DNA of 64,000 bases from JANQJA01 sp965267485. GTDB taxonomy: Bacteria; Pseudomonadota; Gammaproteobacteria; Pseudomonadales; Azotimanducaceae. The notes beneath the pieces were generated by a model that did not search any database, had not been told where the DNA came from, and was given only the letters and a program-made list of their open reading frames with translations. Position 1 is the first letter of the stretch. Each line of letters opens with the position of its first letter. The stretch covers positions 1,488,001 through 1,552,000 of the forward strand of contig OZ254080.1 of the NCBI GenBank assembly GCA_965267485.1, written 5' to 3'. Positions 44,241 through 52,121 of this stretch are shown here, piece after piece. Both the position numbers and the translations under genes were made by a program.

Positions 44241-44390
44241 TCAGATGGGTCCGTTCGCCAACCACGTGAAGGCGTCGTCGATGTCGTAGCTGATGTGTGA
44301 AAGTGCCGGGGGCCAGTCCATATAGCCGATTCCTGACAGGGAGTGAATGAAGCAGCCTGCCGAACCGTCGAAATGCAGGGAATGACTCAC
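44241..44390 (-). CDS. Possible small ORF (49 residues) between radical SAM and pdxH genes
   Basis: A GTG-started frame on the minus strand encodes about 49 residues (SHSLHFDGSAGCFIH, then DWPPALSHISYDIDDAFTW). It is too short to classify and has no convincing ribosome site. It fills most of an otherwise empty 250-bp gap upstream of the radical SAM gene. It could be a gene remnant, a small peptide or chance. Confidence 0.25.
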   Translation of the reverse strand: MSHSLHFDGSAGCFIHSLSGIGYMDWPPALSHISYDIDDAFTWLANGPI

Positions 44391-44421
44391 GATCGAGCCC
44401 GCTCAGCGTAGCGGGCCTGCG

Positions 44422-45066
44422 TCAGGGGGAGAGGCGGACAATGCGCCAGTTCCCGTCTGTTTGCAGGGTATAGCGAAACCGGTCGTGCAGGCGGTGCTCG
44501 CCACCCTGCCAGAACTCGAATGTCTCCGGTCTGACGAGGTAGCCACCCCAATAGTCGGGCTTCGGGATATCGGCGCCATCGTACTGGCGGGACAGCTTTT
44601 CGAATGCCTCATCGAGGAAGCGTCTTGAGGGGATCTCGTGGCTCTGCTTGGATGCCCAGGCGGCCAACTGGCTCTCTCGAGGGCGGGACGCAAAGTAGGC
44701 CTCGGCTTCCTCGGCGCCGAGTTTCTCGGCGCGACCGCCGACGATGATCTGCCGGTCCATCTGCAGCCATGGGAAGAGCAGGGCAACTTCGGGGTTGGCG
44801 TCGATCTCGGCGGCCTTCTGGCTGTCGTAGTTCGTGAAGAAACGAAAGCCCTCGGCATCGAAACCCTTGAGCAGCACGACGCGCGACCAGGGTTTGCCCT
44901 CCGCGCTGACCGTCGAGACCGTCATCGCCGTTGGATCAGCGATTTCGCGCTTGAGTGCAGCGGTCATCCAGTGGTCGAACTGGTCGATGGGGTCGTCGTG
45001 AAGCGAATCGAGATCGAGATCGGCGAAACGGTACTCCCTGCGCTCGTCTTCGAGATTGCCGGACAT
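44422..45066 (-). CDS. pdxH: Pyridoxamine 5'-phosphate oxidase (PdxH)
   Basis: PdxH uses FMN and oxygen to convert pyridoxamine or pyridoxine 5'-phosphate into the cofactor PLP in the cytoplasm. The 214-residue protein (ATG 45066) matches the family in length. Conserved stretches are AMTVSTVSAEGKPWSRVVLLK, FFTNYDSQKAAEIDANP, RESQLAAWASKQS and the C-terminal WQGGEHRLHDRFRY, with the Arg-x-His residues that grip substrate phosphate. It lies 5 bp downstream of the esterase gene. This is a core housekeeping gene. Confidence 0.95.
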   Translation of the reverse strand: MSGNLEDERREYRFADLDLDSLHDDPIDQFDHWMTAALKREIADPTAMTVSTVSAEGKPWSRVVLLKGFDAEGFRFFTNYDSQKAAEIDANPEVALLFPWLQMDRQIIVGGRAEKLGAEEAEAYFASRPRESQLAAWASKQSHEIPSRRFLDEAFEKLSRQYDGADIPKPDYWGGYLVRPETFEFWQGGEHRLHDRFRYTLQTDGNWRIVRLSP

Positions 45067-45071
45067 CGTGT

Positions 45072-46055
45072 CTACTCGTCCTTCTCGTTGTAGTGATCGG
45101 TGCCGTCGATTCTCGCTTTCATCGGGTCGAGATAGCGATCGACGAGTTTCATACGCGGCGTCACCGGCCATGGATTGTAGGACCGGAACAGGAAACGGAT
45201 GGCTTCCGGTACACGTTGCGCCATCGACGGGCCGACGTGGTCTGCGCCGCGAACGAGATGGTATTCATGTTTGATTCGTTCGTCCCAGAGCACGCGGTGG
45301 AGGAACTCCGTGCCCTCATAGAGCCAGAACTGATCCTCGTCGCCAGCTTCGATATAGATCTGCAGTCCGCTTGCCTTGATCGCGGCGGCATTGGTCTGCG
45401 CCATCGTCGCCGGATTGTTGGCCGCCCAATACGCCTCATCGACCGGGTCGCCGTAGGCTTTCTCCATCAGGTCATCCGCGCGCCAGAAGCGGTGCTTCGG
45501 TTTCATGTCGGCAAACGCGAGGATCGGCTCAATGCCGGGTTCCATCGCCGCGACCGCGCCAAACGCCTCGGGATGCCGGAACGCAATCCGAAGGGATCCC
45601 ATGCCGCCCATCGAGATGCCGGTAATGAAGGTCCGTGCCGGTGCCGGGTCTGCCGGATATGCGGCGCGAAGGTGGGGCAGGAACTCCTGCATCATGAAGT
45701 CTTCCCAGCGCTCTGAGCCATCCTTGAAGTTCATGTAGAAACTCCGCTCGCGCACCGAGGCCATTGCGACGATGGCCGGCGGAACATCTCCGCTGGCCCA
45801 GAGCGCGTCCCAGATTTCGGCCTGCCTGATCAGCGCATCGCGGCTGCCACCGCCGCCGTGCAGGTTCAGCACGAGTGGCAATTCCTTCATCTGACGAAAA
45901 CCCTCGGGCGCCACGACGGCGTACTCGACGGGGCCAGGGACGAGTTCTGAATCGAGTGTCGATTTGATGACTTCGGCGGCGCGGGCAGATTCGCTGTTCA
46001 TGGTCATTGCCATCGTGGCTGTCAGGATAACGATGAAATATGCTATCGACTTCAT
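45072..46055 (-). CDS. Secreted alpha/beta hydrolase, esterase D-like
   Basis: A 327-residue protein (ATG 46055; an ATG two codons upstream also exists) with an N-terminal signal peptide (KSIAYFIVILTATMAM). It carries the alpha/beta-hydrolase fold of the esterase D/FrsA type: VLNLHGGGGSRDALI near 66, nucleophile elbow GISMGGMG near 150, and His in GADHVGPSM near 280. The family cleaves carboxyl esters such as feruloyl, acetyl or siderophore esters. It is encoded immediately upstream of pdxH, and the patatin gene starts 37 bp away in the opposite direction. Confidence 0.88.
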   Translation of the reverse strand: MKSIAYFIVILTATMAMTMNSESARAAEVIKSTLDSELVPGPVEYAVVAPEGFRQMKELPLVLNLHGGGGSRDALIRQAEIWDALWASGDVPPAIVAMASVRERSFYMNFKDGSERWEDFMMQEFLPHLRAAYPADPAPARTFITGISMGGMGSLRIAFRHPEAFGAVAAMEPGIEPILAFADMKPKHRFWRADDLMEKAYGDPVDEAYWAANNPATMAQTNAAAIKASGLQIYIEAGDEDQFWLYEGTEFLHRVLWDERIKHEYHLVRGADHVGPSMAQRVPEAIRFLFRSYNPWPVTPRMKLVDRYLDPMKARIDGTDHYNEKDE

Positions 46056-46092
46056 GATCAAGACTCAGAGTGATGTCAGGGCATAGCCTACC

Positions 46093-47232
46093 ATGACAAT
46101 CGGGCTCATCCTGTCGGGTGGTGGTGCGCGCGCCGCGTATCAGGTTGGCGTTCTGCGGGCCGTCAGCGAGATCGTTCCGGTGCCGAGGCTGAATCCGTTT
46201 CCGGTGATCTGTGGCACGTCGGCGGGTGCAATCAATGCGTCCCTGATCGCCTGCGAGAGCAACCATTTCTCCGACAGCGTCCGGCAGCTGGAATCACTCT
46301 GGTCGACGCTTTCCTCCGAAGCCGTTCACGAACTGGGCGCCAGTGCGGTGCTGGGTTCGCTCTGGCGACTGTTCATGTCGATGGTCCGGAGCGCTGACGA
46401 GGAACTGCGTGAGCCCTGGTCATTGCTCGACAATTCGCCATTGCGGGAGTTGCTGGCACGGGCGATCAACTTCGCTGCACTCGACGACCGGTTCGTGCAT
46501 GGCGATCTGGAATCCCTGGCGATCTCGGTACTTTCCTATCGTGACGGACGAAGCCTCAGTTTCTTTGAGTCCAAGCGGGAGACACCGCCCTGGGATCGCC
46601 ATCGGCGTGTCGGTTTGCCCACTGACCTGACGCTCGATCATCTGATGGCGTCGGCCGCCATTCCCGGGATCTATCCCGCCGTTCGCATTGGCACGCAATA
46701 TTATGGTGATGGCGCCGTGCGTCAGACGGCCCCGCTCAGCCCGGCGCTTCACCTGGGTGCAACGAAGCTCTTCGTTATCGGGGTGAGCCACAATCCGAAG
46801 GAGACACTGCCGGCGCTGCCGCTTGTCGTCCCGGACACGCCGCCTTCAGTGGCAAACATGACGTCGCACTTTCTGAACGGCCCATTCATTGATGCGCTGG
46901 AAGAAGATCTGGAAAGCCTGCTGCGATTCAATGAGATCGTTAGTGCCCTTGACGCCAACGAGCGGGCGAGGCTGGAACTCAGCTACGTTGACGTGATGTG
47001 TATCGCGCCGTCGATTCGTTTTGACGAGATCGCCGCCAACCACATCAAGAGCCTGCCGCCGTCGATGCGTTTCCTGATGAAGACGCTGGGTGGCACGCGT
47101 GCCGGTCATGGCGCGAGCCTCGCGAGCTATCTGATGTTCGAGTCGCCGTTCATCGTCGAGTTGATTCAATGCGGGTACGACGATGCCATGCAGCAGCGCG
47201 GCGAAATCGAATCCTTTCTTGGCAACGAGTAG
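46093..47232 (+). CDS. Patatin-like phospholipase
   Basis: A 379-residue protein with the patatin oxyanion loop LSGGGARAAYQ near 6-16, nucleophile motif G41-T-S43-A-G45 and catalytic aspartate in YGDGAVRQ near 210. No transmembrane segment is visible; relatives attach to membranes and hydrolyse acyl ester bonds of phospholipids. It is 5 bp upstream of the apt gene in the same direction and may share a promoter with it. An intact catalytic dyad suggests an active enzyme. Confidence 0.92.
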   Translation: MTIGLILSGGGARAAYQVGVLRAVSEIVPVPRLNPFPVICGTSAGAINASLIACESNHFSDSVRQLESLWSTLSSEAVHELGASAVLGSLWRLFMSMVRSADEELREPWSLLDNSPLRELLARAINFAALDDRFVHGDLESLAISVLSYRDGRSLSFFESKRETPPWDRHRRVGLPTDLTLDHLMASAAIPGIYPAVRIGTQYYGDGAVRQTAPLSPALHLGATKLFVIGVSHNPKETLPALPLVVPDTPPSVANMTSHFLNGPFIDALEEDLESLLRFNEIVSALDANERARLELSYVDVMCIAPSIRFDEIAANHIKSLPPSMRFLMKTLGGTRAGHGASLASYLMFESPFIVELIQCGYDDAMQQRGEIESFLGNE

Positions 47233-47237
47233 ATCCT

Positions 47238-47759
47238 GTGGACCTGAAACGCGTCATTCGAGAAGTGCCCGATTTTCCGAAAGCCGGTATCGGATTCAAG
47301 GACATCACAACGCTGCTCAAGGATGGTGACGCCTTTCGGCAAAGTGTGGATGCAATGCAGGCAGCCTTCGCTGATGCCGGCGCGACCAAGGTGGTCGGTA
47401 TTGAAACCCGCGGGTTCATGTTTGCCGCCGTACTGGCTTACAACTGGGGCGTCGGCTTCGTCCCGATCAGAAAGCACGGCAAGCTGCCGGCAGCGACGCT
47501 GCGAGAAAGCTACTCGCTGGAGTACGGCAGCGATCATCTGGAGATCCACGTGGATGCCTGTGAACCCGGCGAGCGCGTGCTCGTTGTTGATGATCTGCTG
47601 GCGACCGGCGGCACCGCGCAGGCCGCCTGTTCACTGGTTGAGCGGCTGGATGCAGAAATCGTCGGACTCGGCTTTCTGGCCGAACTCGCTTTCCTGAACG
47701 GTCGCAGCCGGCTCGGCGATCGGCCGGTTTTTTCGGTTGTGACCTACGAAGCCGAGTGA
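47238..47759 (+). CDS. apt: Adenine phosphoribosyltransferase (Apt)
   Basis: Apt salvages adenine to AMP using PRPP. The 173-residue protein starts at GTG 47238 (MDLKRVIREVPDFPK), which matches the family start. It shows FKDITTLLKD, GIETRGFMFAAVLA, the flexible loop RKHGKLPAATLRESYSLEYG and the PRPP loop VLVVDDLLATGGTA. It lies 5 bp after the patatin gene, and its stop overlaps the glycosyltransferase start by one base. Length and motifs are normal. Confidence 0.95.
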   Translation: MDLKRVIREVPDFPKAGIGFKDITTLLKDGDAFRQSVDAMQAAFADAGATKVVGIETRGFMFAAVLAYNWGVGFVPIRKHGKLPAATLRESYSLEYGSDHLEIHVDACEPGERVLVVDDLLATGGTAQAACSLVERLDAEIVGLGFLAELAFLNGRSRLGDRPVFSVVTYEAE

Positions 47760-48640
47760 TGTCCCTCGACGTCGAACAGGTGTGTTCTGCGGCTGCGGCC
47801 GTGATCGTGACCTACAACCCAAAGGCTGATGAGATCGCCGATTTCGTCGATGCGCTGCTTGACCAGTTTCCCATTGTGGTCGTTGCAGACAACTCGAATG
47901 ATGCAGGGCTTCGGGCTGCGCTCGAGTCCACCCTTGATGCGCGCTCCATCTATGTGGACATGGGTGGCAATCACGGCATCGCGTCGGCCCAGAACCGTGG
48001 CATTGCGGTAGCCACGCAGGCGGGTGCGGAGTACTTCGTCACGCTGGATCAGGACAGTCGCCTGCCGCGCGATTTCCTGTCGCAGCTGGCGCGAGGATTC
48101 GTCGAGGCAAGAACGCTTGGCCCGATTGCTGCGGTCGGGCCTCGCGCGGTCGATGCCGAGACCGGAGAGAACTACGTACCGGCACTGTCGAGTCATGGCC
48201 TGAATGTCGTCCAGACGACGCTCGCGAGTGGCATGCTGACCTCTCGCGAGGCACTCAACGCCGTCGGACCGATGGATGAGTCGTTATTCATCGACCTGGT
48301 CGACTGGGAGTGGTGCTTTCGTGCGCGCTCCAAAGGGCTGCCGGTGATGGTCGATGGCCGCGTGTCGCTCGAACACCGGCTGGGTGAACGCCATACCCGG
48401 ATTCCACTGGTCGGCCGGATCGGTACGCCGCAGCCTCTGCGGCACTACTACGCCTTTCGCAACCACCTGACGCTCTGTCGGCGCGATTATGTGCCGCTTC
48501 GATGGAAGCTGAAGTATCTCGTGATCAACCTCTTCAAGCTGGTCTGCTATCCGCTGTTCATGGCGCGCGGCGGCGAGCGGCTCGGGCACATGATGGCCGG
48601 GATACGCGACGGTCTCGCCGGTACCGTCGGGCCGCGCTGA
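47759..48640 (+). CDS. Glycosyltransferase family 2 (rhamnosyltransferase-like)
   Basis: A 293-residue protein (ATG 47759; GTG 47756 also possible) with a GT-A fold. The N-terminal VIVTYNPKADEIADFVDAL, QNRGIAVA, TLDQDSRLP (the DxD-like metal site) and the DLVDWEWCFRARSKG acceptor-side motif resemble WbbL-type rhamnosyltransferases. The C-terminal RNHLTLCRRDYVPL and hydrophobic stretch suggest membrane association. It probably adds a deoxysugar to a cell-surface polysaccharide or lipid; no polysaccharide cluster surrounds it. It is convergent with the MATE gene, with stop codons adjacent. Confidence 0.88.
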   Translation: MSLDVEQVCSAAAAVIVTYNPKADEIADFVDALLDQFPIVVVADNSNDAGLRAALESTLDARSIYVDMGGNHGIASAQNRGIAVATQAGAEYFVTLDQDSRLPRDFLSQLARGFVEARTLGPIAAVGPRAVDAETGENYVPALSSHGLNVVQTTLASGMLTSREALNAVGPMDESLFIDLVDWEWCFRARSKGLPVMVDGRVSLEHRLGERHTRIPLVGRIGTPQPLRHYYAFRNHLTLCRRDYVPLRWKLKYLVINLFKLVCYPLFMARGGERLGHMMAGIRDGLAGTVGPR

Positions 48641-50059
48641 TCAGCTCGAGACCTCGCTGATCCGTTCACGGGGCAGTCGCCCGCTCAGTACGCCAATCGC
48701 GGCTTCGTCGCCGGAGATCAGCCAGAGCCGGAGCGACAGCAGCAGGGCTGCGGCGCCGACGCCGAGCGCGAGCCCCGTCCAGAAGCCGTAGTAGCCCCAT
48801 GCGTCACCGACCCAGTCGAACCCGAGGATAAGCTGTGCAGGAAACCCCACGCACCAGTAGCTGAACAGTGCGATCCACATGGGTACGCGAGTGTCCTTGT
48901 AGCCGCGAAGCGCACCGGCGGCGGTTGCCTGCGCAGAATCGAAGATGAGGAAGAACACGACGAACAGCAGCAACGTCGTTGCGACGGTGACGACGGATTG
49001 CTCGCTGGTATAGAGCCGCACCATGTCATCACGCAGCAGGAAGATGAGCGACGAGGCGATCACAGCCACCGCAACCGTCGTCGCCATGGCAATGGCTGCC
49101 GTCACTCGCGCATCAATGATGTCGCCTGCACCGACCCGATGTCCGATGCGGATCGTCGCCGCCTGGCCGAGCGCGAGTGGAATCATGAACATGATGCCGT
49201 TGAGATTCATCGCGATGTTGTGTGCCGCCACGATTTCAGCACCGAACCGGCCGAGCAGCAGGGTCGTGAGCGAGAACAATCCCATCTCGGCGAAGATCGT
49301 CGCGCCGATCGGGATGCCGATGATCAGCAGTGGTTTGATCCTGCGCCAATCGGGCCAGGAGAATCGGCTCATCCAGCCGGTGATGTGAAACCGCTTGCGC
49401 GTGACCACGAGGAGAATCAGGCCCAGCTGCGCCCACATGATGATCGCCTGGGCAAGGCCGCAGCCGACGCCGCCCATTTCCGGCAGTCCGAACTTGCCGT
49501 AGATCAGCACATAGTTGAGCGGGATCTTGAGCAGCAGGGCGCTGACAGCGATCAGCAGTGCCGGGCGTGTGAAGCCGGAGCCGTCAGCAAGAAACCGGAA
49601 GCAGAAGAAGCAGATGAGTGCCGGCAATCCCATGGATGCCATTTTCAGATACGGCACAGAGACTTCGACCGCAACCGGGTCCACGTCAAGCCAGCGATAA
49701 ACGGGCTCGACGTTATTCAGAATGATCGCGCCAATCAGGCCGCCGGTGATGGCGAGCCAGAGCCCCTGGCGGATCACCTCACCGATCTCGCCGTACTCCT
49801 TTGATCCGTACAGTTGGGAAACCGTCGGCGTGACCGCCTGAATGGTACCCATCATGAGGAGCATGACCGGCCACAGTACGCTGCCGCCGAGGGCGACGCC
49901 TGCGAGGTCGGCTGCGCTGTATTGCCCGGCCATGATCGCATCGGTGACGCCCATGCCCATCTGCGCCAGCTGGGCGCCCATGAGTGGCAATCCGATTTTG
50001 AAGAGTTGTCGGGATTCGAGCAGGATCCCGGCTGGTGTCGCCGGTGAAGTTTCCGACAC
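48641..50059 (-). CDS. MATE family multidrug efflux transporter (NorM-like)
   Basis: A 472-residue membrane protein from GTG 50059 with GGAAGG upstream. About twelve transmembrane segments in two homologous halves are expected. Conserved MATE stretches include FKIGLPLMGAQLAQMGMGVTDAIMAG, TVSQLYG and HNIAMNLNGIMFMIPLALGQAATIRIGHRVGAG. MATE proteins export cationic drugs and dyes against Na+ or H+. Substrate and regulation cannot be read from sequence. Confidence 0.93.
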   Translation of the reverse strand: MSETSPATPAGILLESRQLFKIGLPLMGAQLAQMGMGVTDAIMAGQYSAADLAGVALGGSVLWPVMLLMMGTIQAVTPTVSQLYGSKEYGEIGEVIRQGLWLAITGGLIGAIILNNVEPVYRWLDVDPVAVEVSVPYLKMASMGLPALICFFCFRFLADGSGFTRPALLIAVSALLLKIPLNYVLIYGKFGLPEMGGVGCGLAQAIIMWAQLGLILLVVTRKRFHITGWMSRFSWPDWRRIKPLLIIGIPIGATIFAEMGLFSLTTLLLGRFGAEIVAAHNIAMNLNGIMFMIPLALGQAATIRIGHRVGAGDIIDARVTAAIAMATTVAVAVIASSLIFLLRDDMVRLYTSEQSVVTVATTLLLFVVFFLIFDSAQATAAGALRGYKDTRVPMWIALFSYWCVGFPAQLILGFDWVGDAWGYYGFWTGLALGVGAAALLLSLRLWLISGDEAAIGVLSGRLPRERISEVSS

Positions 50060-50135
50060 GGGGCCTTCCAGATTAAGAGTGTGATCAGCAGTCGGCCATC
50101 AGATCACACGCACGTGCCGGATACCAGAAAGAACA

Positions 50136-50159
50136 GCGCCGGGTCGTATCACCCGGCGC
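50136..50159 (-). terminator. Intrinsic terminator of the Hsp20 gene
   Basis: A perfect 9-bp stem (GCGCCGGGT with ACCCGGCGC, loop CGTATC) lies just after the Hsp20 stop. On the minus strand it is followed by the T-rich TGTTCTTTCT. Confidence 0.65.
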
Positions 50160-50170
50160 ATATTGGCCTG

Positions 50171-50623
50171 TCAGGCAGCTTCGCTGTCGATCGCGACCCT
50201 CTGGGCATCGCCGTGCTCGATCTCGATCTTGCGCGGCCGCATCGATTCGGGAATCTCCCGCTGCAGTTCGATGTGCAGCAGACCGTCCCGTAGCTGGGCG
50301 CTCGCGACCTTCACATACTCGGCGAGCTGGAACGTACGCGTAAAGGTGCGGTTGCCGATCCCGCGGTACAGGTACTGTACGTCGTTGGTGCCCGCACCTT
50401 GCTCGCCGCGAATGGTCAGCAGGCTGTCCCGTGCCTCGATCTCGATGTCGTTCTGCGCGAAGCCCGGTACCGCGATGGTGATGCGGTAGCTGTCATCATC
50501 GGTCTTCACCACATCGTACTGGGGCCAGGAAGAGTCGTTCTCCCACGCGCGACCCAACTGGTCGAACAACCGGTCGAACCCGACCGTTGAGCGGAAGAAC
50601 GGAGAGATGTCGAACGTGTTCAT
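50171..50623 (-). CDS. Small heat-shock protein Hsp20 (IbpA-like)
   Basis: A 150-residue alpha-crystallin-type chaperone from ATG 50623 with AGGAGG upstream. The N-terminal FDISPFFRSTVGFDRLFDQL, the YRITIAVPGFAQNDIEIEA strand and the GLLHIELQREIPESMRPRKIEIE end match IbpA/B proteins. It binds unfolded proteins under heat or oxidative stress and holds them for refolding. The start region shows a heat-shock-like promoter and an inverted repeat in the leader. This is a stress gene isolated from its neighbours, with the large intergenic region to its right. Confidence 0.95.
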   Translation of the reverse strand: MNTFDISPFFRSTVGFDRLFDQLGRAWENDSSWPQYDVVKTDDDSYRITIAVPGFAQNDIEIEARDSLLTIRGEQGAGTNDVQYLYRGIGNRTFTRTFQLAEYVKVASAQLRDGLLHIELQREIPESMRPRKIEIEHGDAQRVAIDSEAA

Positions 50624-50651
50624 GGGTAAACCTCCTCAATTGTTCGAAACA

Positions 50652-50681
50652 ATGGGTAGGTTCGATGAGATTCTTTTCAAG
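50652..50681 (-). promoter_or_regulatory. Sigma-32-like heat-shock promoter of hsp20
   Basis: On the minus strand CTTGAAA (50675-50681) is followed after 17 nt by ACCCAT (50652-50657), close to the sigma-32 consensus (CTTGAAA and CCCCAT). An inverted repeat ATTGTT-CGA-AACAAT (50639-50653) lies between the promoter and the AGGAGG ribosome site, and could shape the leader RNA or bind a repressor. Confidence 0.4.
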
Positions 50682-50775
50682 TCGACGACCTGCGAAATTT
50701 CGATCGTGAATCTGCCTCAAGAAAAAGTGGCTTTAGAATCAACAGGTTGTCTCGCCGTGCCTGTATGGATCTTCG

Positions 50776-50827
50776 TTATCCACAGTGAGGAGCGGGATCG
50801 ATACAAGTTATTCGCTGGTTATCCACA
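50776..50827. promoter_or_regulatory. Two perfect DnaA boxes
   Basis: TTATCCACA occurs at 50776-50784 and 50819-50827, both on the plus strand and 43 bp apart. A third, degenerate copy (CTATCCACT) follows at 50830. They lie between hsp20 and the structured RNA region. A DnaA titration or regulatory site is possible; no origin genes are nearby. Confidence 0.6.
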
Positions 50828-50889
50828 GGCTATCCACTTCCCGTTGCAGACGTTTCACTGGTGCACTTCGTCAAGGGACCGTAAAGTGG

Positions 50890-51485
50890 TTTCAACGGTT
50901 GAGGGGTCACCTCCCGGAAACGGACAAGGCAGACTGACTCAAACCGATAGACCTGTGCCGGGTCGGGGTCGCCAAAGGCAAAGGCGGCTCAAGGGTGAAA
51001 AGGCAGTCCCGCAAGGGACACCCGGAAGTACTCCCGAACGGGAGCGCGGAAGGGCAAGCCCGGAGGCGAACCGAAAGGTTCAATGCCGGGCCCCGAAGGC
51101 CCCCGAAAGGGGCGCGGACGGGGTGGGGAGCCAACCGAAAGGGCGGCGACTCCGGCTTGGAGCCCGAGGCACTGATCGTGGACGATCGGCCCGATTGGTG
51201 ATGACGTAGCCAGGCGTCAATAAATAACGACTCTGGGTCAAAGGTTGCGGAGCGAGCTGAAGACGTTCGGCCCCAAGCGAAGCAGCCACGCGGGAGAGGC
51301 GTCTCGGCGCCAGGACCGCAAACCCGATCACCGGGTCCGGCAAGCCGAAAGGCAGGCCGGAAACCGGGACCGGGGCCAGGATAGACCTGGCGGTGGAAGA
51401 ACGCGCCCTCCGGGGTTCGGACGGACACTGTTCCCGGCCAAAGTCCTAAAAGCGAAACCTCGCCCCCGGCGGGGTTTCCTTTTTT
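50890..51485 (+). ncRNA. Candidate large structured non-coding RNA
   Basis: About 600 bp of GC- and purine-rich sequence with no convincing protein. It is packed with short hairpins, many with GNRA loops: 51006-51019 (5 bp, GCAA), 51031-51044 (5 bp), 51068-51081 (5 bp, GAAA), 51088-51102 (5 bp), 51101-51112 (4 bp, GAAA, alternative), 51174-51187 (5 bp), 51344-51353 (GAAA), 51357-51367 and 51376-51390 (5 bp). Stems in series separated by GGA-containing linkers and ending in a strong terminator suggest a transcribed RNA read to the right. The 5' end is not determined. I tested it by eye against RNase P RNA, tmRNA, 6S and SRP RNA and saw no match. A CsrB-like sponge or a ribozyme are possibilities only. 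Confidence 0.55.
51454..51485 (+). terminator. Strong intrinsic terminator of the candidate ncRNA
   Basis: An 11-bp stem (GAAACCTCGCC with GGCGGGGTTTC, one U-G pair, loop CCC) is followed by C and six T residues. It ends 24 bp before the GST start, so transcription of the RNA would stop there. Confidence 0.8.
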
Positions 51486-51508
51486 GGGCGTCCGTTCATA
51501 ATCCAGCC

Positions 51509-52117
51509 ATGAAGCTTTATCACTGCAAGGGCGCACGCTCGCTGCGACCGCTCTGGACGCTGGAGGAGATGGGCCTCGACTATGAACTCGAGGTCATGCC
51601 GTTTCCGCCCCGCGCACGCCGCGAGGGGTATCTGGATATCAACCCGCTCGGTACCGTTCCTGCGTTCGTCGATGGTGACACGACGCTGACCGAATCGACC
51701 GGCATCTGCCACTATCTCGTCGATCGCTATGGGCCGACGGAACTCGCGGTCGATGTTGCCGATCCGGCCTACGGCGATTACCTCAACTGGCTCTATCGCT
51801 CGGACGCGACCTTCACGTTCCCGCAGACGATCGTGTTCCGCTACACGCAACTCGAACCCGAAGCGCGGCGATTGCCGCAGGCGGTTGAGGACTATTCGAT
51901 CTGGTTTCACTCCCGCATCCGCTCAGTGGAGGCGGCGCTGGAGGGCAGGGAATACCTTTGCGCGGATCGTTTCACGATTGCAGACATCGCCGTCGGGTTC
52001 GCGCTGTACTTCGGTGTCCAGCTGGGTCTCGATGATCGCTACAAGCCGAACACGAGGGCCTACCTCGACAGGCTGATGGCGCGCCCGGCATTCCGGCGCG
52101 CCGATGAGTACGCCTGA
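51509..52117 (+). CDS. Glutathione S-transferase family protein
   Basis: A 202-residue protein from ATG 51509, just after the terminator. The N-terminal thioredoxin fold (KLYHCKGARSLRPLWTLEEM, then NPLGTVPAFVDGDTTLTEST with the cis-Pro and ES glutathione-binding motif) and the C-terminal helical domain (DRFTIADIAVGFALYFG) are typical. The catalytic residue may be Ser15-like or Cys5 (YHCKGARS). Function could be detoxification or an unrelated catabolic isomerisation. It ends 4 bp from the convergent MFS gene. Confidence 0.92.
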   Translation: MKLYHCKGARSLRPLWTLEEMGLDYELEVMPFPPRARREGYLDINPLGTVPAFVDGDTTLTESTGICHYLVDRYGPTELAVDVADPAYGDYLNWLYRSDATFTFPQTIVFRYTQLEPEARRLPQAVEDYSIWFHSRIRSVEAALEGREYLCADRFTIADIAVGFALYFGVQLGLDDRYKPNTRAYLDRLMARPAFRRADEYA

Positions 52118-52121
52118 CGCC

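Noticed and set aside
50776..50838. Chromosomal replication origin
   Set aside because: Only two perfect boxes are present; no AT-rich unwinding region and no dnaA, dnaN or gidA genes are nearby.
50890..51485. RNase P RNA, tmRNA, 6S or SRP RNA
   Set aside because: I looked for the conserved RNase P core, the tmRNA alanine acceptor and resume codon, and the 6S and SRP structures, and saw none of them.
50607..51536. Several open frames in both directions between hsp20 and GST
   Set aside because: They are Pro/Arg/Gly-rich, unlike any protein family, and follow the hairpin-rich composition of the region; a structured RNA explains the sequence better.
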